A stretch of DNA of 42,357 nucleotides, taken from positions 1 to 42,357 of the forward strand of contig DIPE01000027.1 of NCBI GenBank assembly GCA_002427015.1, given 5' to 3'. This document shows, one piece after another, positions 1-8,073 of the stretch. This DNA comes from Firmicutes bacterium UBA5496. Its GTDB lineage: Bacteria; Bacillota; Proteinivoracia; UBA4975. Under the pieces are notes generated by a model. That model made no database searches and had not been told where the DNA came from. It worked only from the letters and a program-made list of their open reading frames with translations. Numbering within the stretch: the first letter of the stretch is position 1; every line of letters begins with the position of its first letter. The position numbers and the translations under genes were made by a program.

Positions 1-507
1 GGTCGGATCCTCTTCGTAGGCACAAAAAAGCAGGCTCAAGAAGCTGTCGCCACCGAAGCTACGAAAGCAGGCGAGTTTTACGTCAACCAGCGTTGGCTGG
101 GAGGAACTCTCACAAACTTTGTGACCATCCGAAAACGAATTCAAAGGCTTCTTGAATTGGAAGAGTGGGAGACAAGCGGGTATCTTGAGCGTCTCACAAA
201 GAAAGAAGCGGCCCTGCTTATGAAGGAAAAGGAGAAGCTCGAGAAGTACTTCGTCGGCATAAAGGGAATGCAATCACTCCCGGACGCCCTTTTCATAGTC
301 GACCCTCGCAAAGAGCGCATCGCCATCCTAGAGGCTCGCCGTTTGGGCATCCCGGTGGTAGCCATAGTTGATACCAACTGCGATCCAGACGAGATCGATT
401 ACGTCATACCCGGCAATGATGATGCCATCCGGGCGGTAAAACTTATGTGTTCCCGAATTGCTGACGCAGTACTGGAGGGAAAACAAGGAGAGCAAACCAC
501 AGAATAA
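1..507 (+). CDS. rpsB: 30S ribosomal protein S2, 3' part
   Basis: This is the C-terminal 168 residues of ribosomal protein S2; the start lies before the window. Reading in frame from base 1 gives the typical S2 core: GTKKQAQE near the left edge, NQRWLGGTLTNF at residues 29-40 of the visible part, then the coiled-coil segment and DALFIVDPRKE. The family motif GIPVVAIVDTNCDPD follows, and the protein ends in a short acidic tail after DDAIRAVKL. S2 binds the 30S head and platform late in assembly. It leads the rpsB-tsf-pyrH-frr cluster, as in most bacteria, and is followed by a hairpin with a T-run. A GTG at 121 is internal, not the start, because the frame is open and S2-like through base 1. 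Confidence 0.97.
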   Translation, partial: GRILFVGTKKQAQEAVATEATKAGEFYVNQRWLGGTLTNFVTIRKRIQRLLELEEWETSGYLERLTKKEAALLMKEKEKLEKYFVGIKGMQSLPDALFIVDPRKERIAILEARRLGIPVVAIVDTNCDPDEIDYVIPGNDDAIRAVKLMCSRIADAVLEGKQGEQTTE

Positions 508-518
508 TGGCTAATAGC

Positions 519-562
519 GGGGTGATTGAGGTTGGGTGTGCCAGTCCTCGTCACCCCTTTTT
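519..562 (+). terminator. rpsB-tsf intergenic terminator or attenuator
   Basis: GGGGTGA (519-525) pairs with TCACCCC (551-557). An inner GAGG/CCTC helix extends the stem, and five T follow at 558-562. It lies just after the rpsB stop and 25 bases before the tsf start, so it may partly terminate rpsB transcripts and set the rpsB:tsf ratio. Confidence 0.75.
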
Positions 563-587
563 GAATGAATTGAGGAGGTTGAAATAA

Positions 588-1235
588 TTGATTACTGCGG
601 GTATGGTTAAAGAATTACGCGAGAGAACCGGCGTGGGGATGATGGACTGTAAAAATGCGCTGGTTGAGACCGGGGGAGATATGGAAAAGGCGATCGAGGT
701 ATTGCGTACCAGGGGACTGGCTCAAGCAACCAAAAAGGCATCCCGGGTAGCCAGTGAAGGCTTGGTTTCTTCATATATCCATATGGGGGGACGTATCGGT
801 GTGCTTTTGGAAATAAACTGTGAAACAGATTTTGTCGCCAAGAACAGCGACTTTCAGGAACTTGTGCACGATATCTGCATGCATGTGGCCGCTTCCAATC
901 CTAGGTATGTTGCCAAGGAACAGGTGGAGCCCGCGGTTATAGAACATGAAAAACAAATTCTCATCAATCAGGCCATCAATGAAGGGAAGAAGCCCGAAAT
1001 TGCCGAAAAAGTCGTCACCGGCCGCCTGGAGAAATTCATCAGTGAGATTTGCCTCTTAGAACAGCCCTTCGTCAAAGACCCGGATATTACTGTCGGCCAG
1101 ATGGTGCAGCAAAAGATCTCCCAATTTGGGGAAAATATTTCCGTGCGCAGGTTTGCCCGTTTTGAGATGGGGGAAGGCCTGCAAAAACGGCAGGATGATT
1201 TTGCCGCCGAAATCGCCAAGCTGCAGCAAAAATAA
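588..1235 (+). CDS. tsf: Elongation factor Ts
   Basis: EF-Ts is the nucleotide exchange factor that releases GDP from EF-Tu. The N-terminal UBA-like domain (residues 1-45) carries the signature LRERTGVGMMDCKNAL, and the core has the EF-Tu contact motif TDFVAKN near residue 83. At 215 residues it is the short form, lacking part of the dimerisation region of longer EF-Ts proteins (about 290 residues in Bacillus). The TTG start at 588 is chosen because GAGGAGG (572-578) sits 9 bases upstream and the family N-terminus starts there. The gene lies between two intrinsic terminators, so it may be partly separate from rpsB and pyrH in expression. Confidence 0.97.
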   Translation: MITAGMVKELRERTGVGMMDCKNALVETGGDMEKAIEVLRTRGLAQATKKASRVASEGLVSSYIHMGGRIGVLLEINCETDFVAKNSDFQELVHDICMHVAASNPRYVAKEQVEPAVIEHEKQILINQAINEGKKPEIAEKVVTGRLEKFISEICLLEQPFVKDPDITVGQMVQQKISQFGENISVRRFARFEMGEGLQKRQDDFAAEIAKLQQK

Positions 1236-1239
1236 TGAC

Positions 1240-1263
1240 AGAGCACACTCAGTGCTCTTTTTT
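1240..1263 (+). terminator. Intrinsic terminator after tsf
   Basis: AGAGCAC (1240-1246) and GTGCTCT (1252-1258) form a perfect 7-bp stem with a 5-base loop. The stem runs into a T-run at 1258-1263. It begins 4 bases after the tsf stop. Confidence 0.85.
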
Positions 1264-1318
1264 CTGAAAAAAGGAATTTTAATACTGGACCGCGAATTAC
1301 AATTTGGAGGGTTTGCAT

Positions 1319-2035
1319 ATGCAGGTAGAATATAAGCGGGTGGTCCTCAAGCTAAGCGGCGAGGCCCTGGCCGGATCAAAGGGAACAGGCATTGACAGCA
1401 GGGTTTTGAAAGATGTGGGCGTCCAAATCAAGACCCTGATTGAAATGGGTGTCCAAGTTGCTTGTGTTGTCGGCGGCGGCAATATCTGGCGGGGCGCTGC
1501 TGCCAGTTCCCAGGGGATGGACAGGGCAACTGCAGACTATATGGGGATGCTGGCTACGGTCATCAACGCCCTTGCTCTTCAAGACGCCTTAGAATCCCTG
1601 GGGGTCACCACACGCACACAGACCGCCATTGAAATGAGACAAGTAGCCGAGCCCTATATTCGCAGAAGGGCAATCCGCCATCTGGAAAAGGGCAGGGTGG
1701 TCATCTTTGCTGCCGGCACCGGCAACCCCTACTTTTCCACAGATACCGCTGCCGCTCTGCGGGCAGCAGAAATTGAAGCCGACGTCATCTTGATGGCCAA
1801 GGGAAATGTGGATGCCGTGTATGACCGGGATCCCCGCAAAGAACCCAACGCCCAAAAATTTACCGAACTTACTCATCATCAAGTTCTTAACCTGGGCTTG
1901 GGCGTCATGGACGCGACAGCCGCTTCCCTGTGCATGGATAATAATATAACGATTATTGTTTTTTCCATGTCTGAAGACAGCAATATAGTAAAGGCTGTCT
2001 GCGGAGAAAAGATAGGAACAGTAATAAGGGGGTAA
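1319..2035 (+). CDS. pyrH: UMP kinase
   Basis: This cytosolic hexameric enzyme of the amino acid kinase family phosphorylates UMP to UDP with ATP in pyrimidine synthesis. The visible motifs are KLSGEALAG at residues 10-18, the glycine loop VGGGNIWRG around residue 53, the UMP-binding region ADYMGMLATVINALAL, and the ATP site TGNPYFSTDTAAALRA. The length of 238 residues is normal. The ATG at 1319 is preferred over an in-frame TTG at 1304 because GGAGGG (1306-1311) is correctly spaced for 1319, and the TTG itself lies in that site. Only 6 bases separate it from frr. Confidence 0.97.
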   Translation: MQVEYKRVVLKLSGEALAGSKGTGIDSRVLKDVGVQIKTLIEMGVQVACVVGGGNIWRGAAASSQGMDRATADYMGMLATVINALALQDALESLGVTTRTQTAIEMRQVAEPYIRRRAIRHLEKGRVVIFAAGTGNPYFSTDTAAALRAAEIEADVILMAKGNVDAVYDRDPRKEPNAQKFTELTHHQVLNLGLGVMDATAASLCMDNNITIIVFSMSEDSNIVKAVCGEKIGTVIRG

Positions 2036-2041
2036 ATTTAG

Positions 2042-2599
2042 GTGTTTGATGAAATTTACAGTGATGCCAAGACGAGGATGGCAAAGGCAATTGAATCCCT
2101 TAAAGCTGAGTTCAATTCTGTAAGGGCCGGGAGGGCGAATCCCTCTCTCCTGGACCGCTTGACTGTGGAGTACTATGGCGTGGTCACACCTCTAAAACAA
2201 ATGGCCAACATCAGCGCTCCCGACCCCAGAACTTTGGTGATTCAGCCCTGGGACAAGACCGCACTTGCTGAAATTGAAAAGACTGTATTAAAGTCCGGTC
2301 TGGGCCTTACTCCTAACAATGACGGGACATTAATCCGGCTGTCAATTCCTCAGCTCACCCAGGAGCGCCGGGTTGAACTGGTAAAACTGGTGCGCAAAAA
2401 AACTGAAGAGGGAAAAGTCGCTATCCGCAATATTCGCAGGGACGCCAATGATTTGATTAAGTCTTTGCAAAAGGATGGCGAGATCTCCGAAGATGACGAA
2501 CGCCGTCATCAGGAGGAAATTCAGAAGTTAACGGATCAGTACACTAAGCTTGCTGATGAACAGCTGAGCATTAAAGAAGCAGAAATTATGGAAGTATAA
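2042..2599 (+). CDS. frr: Ribosome recycling factor
   Basis: RRF works with EF-G to split post-termination ribosomes. The 185-residue protein has the family length and motifs: VRAGRANPSLLDRLTVEYYG in the N-terminal helix, the domain II segment TPLKQMANISAPDPRTLVI, and the C-terminal helical region with LVRKKTEEGKVAIRNIRRD. It starts with GTG at 2042, after the G-rich site at the end of pyrH. A GC-rich hairpin lies between frr and uppS. Confidence 0.97.
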   Translation: MFDEIYSDAKTRMAKAIESLKAEFNSVRAGRANPSLLDRLTVEYYGVVTPLKQMANISAPDPRTLVIQPWDKTALAEIEKTVLKSGLGLTPNNDGTLIRLSIPQLTQERRVELVKLVRKKTEEGKVAIRNIRRDANDLIKSLQKDGEISEDDERRHQEEIQKLTDQYTKLADEQLSIKEAEIMEV

Positions 2600-2610
2600 C
2601 TGTGTAACTT

Positions 2611-2628
2611 GCGCCCCGAATGGGGCGC
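2611..2628 (+). other. GC-rich hairpin between frr and uppS
   Basis: GCGCCCC (2611-2617) and GGGGCGC (2622-2628) form a perfect 7-bp stem with a 4-base loop. No T-run follows (TTCGACT), so it is not a classical terminator. It could be an RNA processing or stabilising element. Confidence 0.5.
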
Positions 2629-2650
2629 TTCGACTGAAATGAGGGATGGC

Positions 2651-3397
2651 ATGTTTAAGAAAAAGCGGATCGCCAGAGGGCTGGATGCCATACGCCGGGG
2701 GCCCATTCCCCAACATCTTGCGATTATTATGGATGGCAACGGGCGCTGGGCTCGAAAAAGGGGATTGCCCAGAGTGGCAGGGCACAGAGCTGGAATGGAT
2801 GCTATCAACAGGTGCCTGGATGGATTAAAAGGTATAGATGTCAAATACCTGACCCTGTATGCCTTTTCCACAGAAAACTGGCGCCGCCCCAAGGCAGAAG
2901 TTGACTATCTCATGAACCTGCCTGGCCAGTTCATTGCCAAGGAACTGGACACTATGATCGCCAACAATATACGCTTAAAAGTGATTGGGGACATGGACGG
3001 CTTGCCTGATCATACCCGCGCTTCCGTAACCAAGGGGATTGAGGCAACCGCCGGCAATTCCGGCCTTACTTTATCTTTTGCCTTGAATTATGGCTCCAGG
3101 GAAGAAATTCTCAAGGCAGTCCGTCAGTTGGGCCAGATGTGCCAAAGGGGCATACTTGACCCTGCAGACATCGCCAGCGAAGAATTCGAAAAATGCCTGT
3201 ACACCGCGGGTATGCCAAGTCCCGACCTGATAATCAGAACCAGCGGTGAAATTAGAATCAGCAATTTCCTTCTCTGGCAAATGGCTTATTCGGAGCTTTG
3301 TTTTATCGATACCCTGTGGCCGGATTTTAATGAACTTCATCTCTATGAAGCCATTGCCGATTTTCAGCAGCGTCAGCGCCGGTTTGGCGGAATTTAA
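2651..3397 (+). CDS. uppS: Undecaprenyl diphosphate synthase (isoprenyl transferase)
   Basis: A cis-prenyltransferase that condenses isopentenyl units onto farnesyl diphosphate to make the C55 lipid carrier for peptidoglycan and wall polymers. Domain evidence is the substrate motif IIMDGNGRWA at residues 24-33, with the catalytic Asp, then LTLYAFSTENW and the C-terminal RTSGE...SNFLLWQ block that binds IPP. At 248 residues it matches the family. The start at 2651 follows GAGGGA (2641-2646); an ATG at 2639 is possible but less well placed. With dxr, ispG, cdsA and uppP nearby, it forms part of an isoprenoid and lipid-carrier group. Confidence 0.95.
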   Translation: MFKKKRIARGLDAIRRGPIPQHLAIIMDGNGRWARKRGLPRVAGHRAGMDAINRCLDGLKGIDVKYLTLYAFSTENWRRPKAEVDYLMNLPGQFIAKELDTMIANNIRLKVIGDMDGLPDHTRASVTKGIEATAGNSGLTLSFALNYGSREEILKAVRQLGQMCQRGILDPADIASEEFEKCLYTAGMPSPDLIIRTSGEIRISNFLLWQMAYSELCFIDTLWPDFNELHLYEAIADFQQRQRRFGGI

Positions 3398-3418
3398 GGA
3401 CAGGAGGCGAATATAGAA

Positions 3419-4195
3419 ATGCGTGCACGCCTATTAACTGCTGCAGTGGGGATACCCGTTGTCATTGCAGCCCTATATTTTGGGGGACCTGTGTTTTTTA
3501 TCTTTATGGCTTTATTTTCTCTGGGGGCAATGTTTGAATTCGCCCGCATGCTTGGCCTGTCTCAGCCCTTAAGCGCTGCCGCTGGGGGGACAATCGTTAT
3601 TCCCTATTACCTCAATCTCTATTTTCACTTTATCCCCTGGGATGCTTACCTTTTGCTTTACATCATCATTGCCGCCAGCATCTTCTTTGTCTTTTGTTTC
3701 AGCAAGCTGAGCTTTCAGCAGTCCAGCGGCTTAATTTTTGGCGGCATCTATATTACAGTCTTGGCTTCGACTCTGGCCCTGGTGAGGAATATGGACAAGG
3801 GCATGTTCCTGACCCTGGCAGTCTTTCTCGTCACCTGGGGAACAGACTCCGGCGCCTTTTTTGTCGGAATGCTCTTGGGCAAGCGGAAATTAGCCCCGGC
3901 TATTTCTCCCAACAAATCCTGGGCCGGCGCCCTGGGAGGTTTTATTTCCGGCATCATCATCGCTACGGCAATTGGCATACTAATTAAGGGGAATGTGCTT
4001 ATCTTTTTCTTGTGGGGTTGCGCTGGGGCCATTTTTGGCCAGATTGGCGACCTGTGTGAATCAGCATTTAAACGCTTTGCCGGGGTTAAGGATTCCGGCA
4101 AGTTTTTCCCCGGCCACGGCGGTTTTCTTGACCGCATTGACAGTTTGCTCTTTGTCTCGGCCCTGGCCTATATATTTTTTGGGGTGTTGGCATGA
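3419..4195 (+). CDS. cdsA: Phosphatidate cytidylyltransferase
   Basis: This membrane enzyme makes CDP-diacylglycerol from phosphatidate and CTP, the precursor used by PgsA further along. The 258-residue protein shows several hydrophobic helices. Near its C-terminus it carries the full CDP-DAG synthase signature, from SAFKRFAGVKDSGKFFPGHG to FLDRID, matching the S-x-x-KR-x4-KD-x7-GG-x2-DR-x-D pattern. AGGAGG (3402-3407) lies upstream of the ATG. Its stop overlaps the dxr start by 4 bases (ATGA), which suggests translational coupling. Confidence 0.96.
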   Translation: MRARLLTAAVGIPVVIAALYFGGPVFFIFMALFSLGAMFEFARMLGLSQPLSAAAGGTIVIPYYLNLYFHFIPWDAYLLLYIIIAASIFFVFCFSKLSFQQSSGLIFGGIYITVLASTLALVRNMDKGMFLTLAVFLVTWGTDSGAFFVGMLLGKRKLAPAISPNKSWAGALGGFISGIIIATAIGILIKGNVLIFFLWGCAGAIFGQIGDLCESAFKRFAGVKDSGKFFPGHGGFLDRIDSLLFVSALAYIFFGVLA

Positions 4196-5352
4196 GATCC
4201 TTAGCTGTATTAGGCTCTACCGGTTCCATTGGCACCCAGACTTTGCGAGTTCTGCAGCAGAACCCCGGGCAGTATAATGTACAGCTGTTGTGCGCAAATT
4301 CAAACTGGCGCCTGCTGGAGGAACAAGTCCGTGTTTTCCGGCCCCGGTGGGCGGTTCTGGCAGACCCGGGGGCCGCTGGGGAACTGCAAGCAAGAGTAAG
4401 GGATGTCAATGTCCAAGTTCTGACCGGGGAAAAGGCCCTGGCAGACTTGTTGGCTTCTCAAGGGTTTGACATTGTAGTGGCTGGGATGGTAGGGCATGCC
4501 GGGTTGCTGCCGGTTATTGCCGCAATCCAGGCGGGAGCGGATATCGCTCTGGCCAACAAAGAAGTGTTGGTAATGGCTGGCCATTTGGTGACAGCTCTTT
4601 GCCGCCAAAAAGGAGTTTCCTTGCTCCCCCTGGACAGTGAGCATTCCGCCATTTTTCAATGCCTCCAGGGCCACAGCAGCAAGGATATCAATAAACTAAT
4701 TCTTACTGCTTCCGGCGGTCCCTTTTTGGGGAAATCACCGGACCAATTGGCAAATGTTACCCCTGCCCAGGCAGTGAAACACCCCAATTGGAAAATGGGG
4801 GCAAAAATTTCTGTAGATTCAGCATCGCTAATGAACAAGGGATTGGAGATAATAGAGGCCAGCTGGCTGTTTGGGATTAGTCCCGAAAAAATCGATGTGC
4901 TTGTGCATCCCCAGAGCATCATCCATTCCATGGTCGAATTCAGAGATGGGACTGTCCTCGCTCAGCTGGGCGTTCCTTCCATGGAGCTGCCAATACAATT
5001 TGCTTTATCCTGGCCCAGGCGCTGGCCGGGTCCTGACAGCTATTTTCTCGACTGGTTGAATCTGCCCAGTCTCAGCTTTTCTCAGCCGGATACTGTAGCC
5101 TTTCCCTGCCTGGATTTGGCAAGAGCGGCAATTAGGAAGGGGGGCAACGCTCCTGCTGTCCTTAGCACCGCTAATGACATTTGCGTGGAGTATTTTCTTG
5201 CAGGCAAGCTGAGCTTTTACGGGATACCCAGGGTAATTGAGCAGATGCTGGCTGTGGTGCCCTGGCAGGCAGATCCCGATTTAAGCTCAATACTTAAAAC
5301 CATGGAAAGCACAATCCAGGAAACCAAAAATTACATAGAGAGCATGGAGTGA
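4192..5352 (+). CDS. dxr: 1-deoxy-D-xylulose 5-phosphate reductoisomerase
   Basis: Converts DXP to 2-C-methyl-D-erythritol 4-phosphate with NADPH, the committed step of the non-mevalonate isoprenoid pathway. The N-terminal Rossmann motif GSTGSIGTQTL is at residues 8-18. LANKEVLVMAG and LDSEHSAIFQ with the metal-binding residues follow, then the flexible-loop region HPNWKMGAKISVDSASLMNK. At 386 residues it is full length. It overlaps cdsA by 4 bases and is followed 4 bases later by rseP. Confidence 0.97.
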   Translation: MRSLAVLGSTGSIGTQTLRVLQQNPGQYNVQLLCANSNWRLLEEQVRVFRPRWAVLADPGAAGELQARVRDVNVQVLTGEKALADLLASQGFDIVVAGMVGHAGLLPVIAAIQAGADIALANKEVLVMAGHLVTALCRQKGVSLLPLDSEHSAIFQCLQGHSSKDINKLILTASGGPFLGKSPDQLANVTPAQAVKHPNWKMGAKISVDSASLMNKGLEIIEASWLFGISPEKIDVLVHPQSIIHSMVEFRDGTVLAQLGVPSMELPIQFALSWPRRWPGPDSYFLDWLNLPSLSFSQPDTVAFPCLDLARAAIRKGGNAPAVLSTANDICVEYFLAGKLSFYGIPRVIEQMLAVVPWQADPDLSSILKTMESTIQETKNYIESME

Positions 5353-5356
5353 TGGT

Positions 5357-6367
5357 ATGGCTATCTTGATAGCTGTCATTGTATTCAGCGTTATCATCAT
5401 TGTTCACGAACTGGGTCACTTTTTAGCCGCCAAGGCTGTGGGAATAGCAGTAGAGGAGTTTTCTGTGGGTTTTGGACCTAAGCTGGTCAGCCTGGGCAAG
5501 GACACGAAATTTTCTCTCCGCCTTGTGCCTATGGGGGGATTTGTGCGCATGCTGGGCGAAGAAGATGGGGCCGGGGAAGATAACCCTGCCAGCTATCCCA
5601 ATAAAACTCCTTTGCAGCGCATGGCAGTGATTGCAGCGGGACCGGTGATGAACTTTCTCCTGGCCATGCTGATCTTTATCCTCCTTTACAGCGCTGTGGG
5701 CGTAGTGGGTGAAAATGTGGCGATAATCGGCGATGTGGTGCCCGGTTCTCCTGCTGAGCAGGCGGGGCTGCTGCCGGGGGATGAGATTTTGTCTATCGAT
5801 TCTCAGCCTACAGAGAAATGGACAGATATTCAAAATTATGTGCGGGCCAGCGCCAATAAGACCCTTAAGTTTACTTACAGGCGCGGGGACCAAACTGATA
5901 CTGTCGAGATAGCGCCCCGCATGGGCCAGCAATATCCGGAAGTGGGGATTGCGCCCCGGGTCAAACGTTTATCTGTAGGCGCCAGCATAATTCAGGGAGT
6001 ACGGGAAACAGGCAGAATGACCGCTGCGGTAGTTAGCAGCCTGGCTGGGATTATCACCCGCAAGATTCCTGTGGGGGATTTGACAGGACCCATTGGCATC
6101 GTATACTATGTGGGCCAGGCCGCCCGGGCGGGCTTGCTCAACGTGCTGAGCCTGGGCGCCTTGATCAGTGTCAATTTAGGACTCTTTAATCTGCTGCCAA
6201 TTCCTGCCCTTGACGGCAGCAAGATTGTCTTGTTGGGTGTGGAATTAATCAGAAAGAAACCCCTGGACCCTCATAAGGAAAGCATTATTCATCTTGTGGG
6301 TTTTGCCCTGCTCATTACTTTGATGCTGGTTGTCATGTACAAAGATATTCTTCGCTTTATTCTGTAG
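5357..6367 (+). CDS. rseP: RseP-type site-2 intramembrane metalloprotease
   Basis: A zinc protease embedded in the membrane. Family members cleave anti-sigma factors and remnant signal peptides (RasP in Bacillus). The first membrane helix holds HELGH at residues 17-21. A PDZ domain follows at about residues 105-185, and the third zinc ligand lies in the NLLPIPALDG block (Asp286). The last helix is at the C-terminus. At 336 residues, with a single PDZ domain, it is the usual Gram-positive form. A weak GGAG site precedes the ATG. The dxr-rseP-ispG order is conserved. Confidence 0.95.
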   Translation: MAILIAVIVFSVIIIVHELGHFLAAKAVGIAVEEFSVGFGPKLVSLGKDTKFSLRLVPMGGFVRMLGEEDGAGEDNPASYPNKTPLQRMAVIAAGPVMNFLLAMLIFILLYSAVGVVGENVAIIGDVVPGSPAEQAGLLPGDEILSIDSQPTEKWTDIQNYVRASANKTLKFTYRRGDQTDTVEIAPRMGQQYPEVGIAPRVKRLSVGASIIQGVRETGRMTAAVVSSLAGIITRKIPVGDLTGPIGIVYYVGQAARAGLLNVLSLGALISVNLGLFNLLPIPALDGSKIVLLGVELIRKKPLDPHKESIIHLVGFALLITLMLVVMYKDILRFIL

Positions 6368-6376
6368 GCGGCTGTT

Positions 6377-7429
6377 ATGGAGAGATTGACAACCAGGACT
6401 GTTGATGCAGGCGGCGTAAAAATCGGCGGGGACAATCCCATAGTTATTCAGTCGATGACAAATACCGATACCAAAGATGTTGAAAGCACTGTCGGACAGA
6501 TTAAACGGCTTGTGGCTGCAGGCTGTGAGCTGGTCAGGGTTGCTGTGCCTGACAAAGAATCTGCCAGGGCCCTCAAGAGAATCCGGGCTTTAAGCCCCGT
6601 TCCCTTGGTGGCTGACATTCATTTTGATTATAATTTAGCCTTGGCGGCCCTGGATGCAGGCATTGACAAGCTGCGAATCAATCCGGGGACTATTGGAGCC
6701 AAGGCCCTCAAGGCAGTTGTCACGGCTGCCGTTAGCCAGCAGGTGCCTGTCCGGATTGGCGTTAATTCCGGCTCCATCCACAGAGATTACCGGCACTTAT
6801 CCCGCATTGACGCTTTGGTAAAAAGCGCCCGCTATTATTGCGAGGCTATCGAAAGCATGGGCTGCAAGGATCTGGTAGTATCCCTCAAGTCCTCGTCAGT
6901 GCTGGAGACATACAGGGCAACAGAGCAGTTCGCCCTGGGCAATGATTATCCCATTCACTTGGGAGTTACTGAGGCTGGAACTGTCCGGTCCAGCACCATC
7001 AAGTCGTCTATAGGCATCGGCGCCTTGCTCCTTCAGGGCATAGGCGATACTCTCAGGGTTTCGGTCACCGGTCCCCCGGAAAGTGAAATCCCCATTGCCA
7101 TCGGGATTTTACGGGCTTTGGGCTTGCGGCCGGGGGTGGAAATTATCAGTTGTCCCACCTGCGGCCGCAGCGGTTATGACGTAGCTAAGGCCGCCCAGGA
7201 GGTGGAAGCTCATTTGAGCAGGGTTGACCTTCCCCTGAAAATCGCGGTAATGGGATGCGTTGTCAATGGACCGGGAGAGGGGAGACATGCAGATTTCGGC
7301 ATTGCCTTTGGGCCCAGTGAAGGAGTTCTCTTTCAAAAAGGTGAAGTAGTCCAAAAAATGCCCAATGGGGAACTGCCCGCCGCACTGCTGAAACTCATTG
7401 ACATAGAGACCCGAAGATCCGAGGTGTGA
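6377..7429 (+). CDS. ispG: 4-hydroxy-3-methylbut-2-enyl diphosphate synthase
   Basis: A [4Fe-4S] enzyme of the non-mevalonate pathway that reduces methylerythritol cyclodiphosphate to HMBPP. It has the family N-terminus (NPIVIQSMTNTDTKDV) and a TIM-barrel body. The cluster cysteines are C259 and C262 (SCPTCGRSGYD) and C294 (MGCVVNGPGE), with the conserved glutamate at 301. At 350 residues it is the single-barrel bacterial form. The next gene usual here, proS, is absent; a glycosyltransferase follows instead. Confidence 0.97.
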   Translation: MERLTTRTVDAGGVKIGGDNPIVIQSMTNTDTKDVESTVGQIKRLVAAGCELVRVAVPDKESARALKRIRALSPVPLVADIHFDYNLALAALDAGIDKLRINPGTIGAKALKAVVTAAVSQQVPVRIGVNSGSIHRDYRHLSRIDALVKSARYYCEAIESMGCKDLVVSLKSSSVLETYRATEQFALGNDYPIHLGVTEAGTVRSSTIKSSIGIGALLLQGIGDTLRVSVTGPPESEIPIAIGILRALGLRPGVEIISCPTCGRSGYDVAKAAQEVEAHLSRVDLPLKIAVMGCVVNGPGEGRHADFGIAFGPSEGVLFQKGEVVQKMPNGELPAALLKLIDIETRRSEV

Positions 7430-7431
7430 GC

Positions 7432-8061
7432 ATGAATGTCACAGCCGTAATTCCCGCCTATAATGAGGAAAAAACAATTGCCAACGTTGTCCGGGTGTTG
7501 CTGGCATCGCCCAGCATCGACCAGGTGATTGTAGTCAGCGATGGCTCCACCGACAACACTGCTGCAGTCGCTGCCCAGCTGGGGGCGAGAGTAGTCAATT
7601 TGCCCGAGAACCTGGGCAAAGGCGGAGCGATGCTGGCAGGAGTCAAATATACTGACGCTGATTACATTATGTTCATTGATGCCGATCTCATTGGCCTCAG
7701 GCAGGACCATATTGACAATATGTTGGCCCCAATCAAGACAGGTGAAGTCGCCGCCACCCTGGGGGTATTTAAGAAGGGGCGGGTAGCCACCGACTTGGCG
7801 CAAAAAATAGCCCCTAACCTCACTGGCCAAAGGGTGATTAAAGCGTCTCTGCTTGAATTGGTCAAAGATATGGACATCTCCAGATTTGGCGTGGAGCTGG
7901 CGTTAAACCGCCTCTTGGAGGAACATCAGATTAAGTGGGCAACAGTAGAGTTGCCTGACCTCAGTCACGTAATGAAAGAAGAAAAACTGGGTTTCTGGAA
8001 GGGTTTTCTGGCAAGGTTGAAAATGTATAAAGAAATAATAACTTATTTCATTAAATATTAG
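7432..8061 (+). CDS. Family 2 glycosyltransferase
   Basis: A 209-residue GT-A fold nucleotide-sugar transferase. The N-terminus VTAVIPAYNEEKTI, the VVSDGSTDNT block and the metal-binding motif in FIDADLIGL (DxD-like) are those of the DPM1/GT2 group. No membrane helix is evident apart from an amphipathic C-terminus, so the acceptor is probably a membrane lipid or a nearby factor. The ATG at 7432 is preferred over GTG 7426 because GAGG (7421-7424) is 7 bases upstream. It overlaps nothing but closely follows ispG. The substrate cannot be told from the sequence. It could use the undecaprenyl phosphate made by the cluster, but that is inference. Confidence 0.85.
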   Translation: MNVTAVIPAYNEEKTIANVVRVLLASPSIDQVIVVSDGSTDNTAAVAAQLGARVVNLPENLGKGGAMLAGVKYTDADYIMFIDADLIGLRQDHIDNMLAPIKTGEVAATLGVFKKGRVATDLAQKIAPNLTGQRVIKASLLELVKDMDISRFGVELALNRLLEEHQIKWATVELPDLSHVMKEEKLGFWKGFLARLKMYKEIITYFIKY

Positions 8062-8073
8062 CGGGGGATTTGT

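Noticed and set aside
121..507. GTG at 121 as the start of a short gene
   Set aside because: The frame continues to base 1 with S2 sequence, so this is internal to rpsB.
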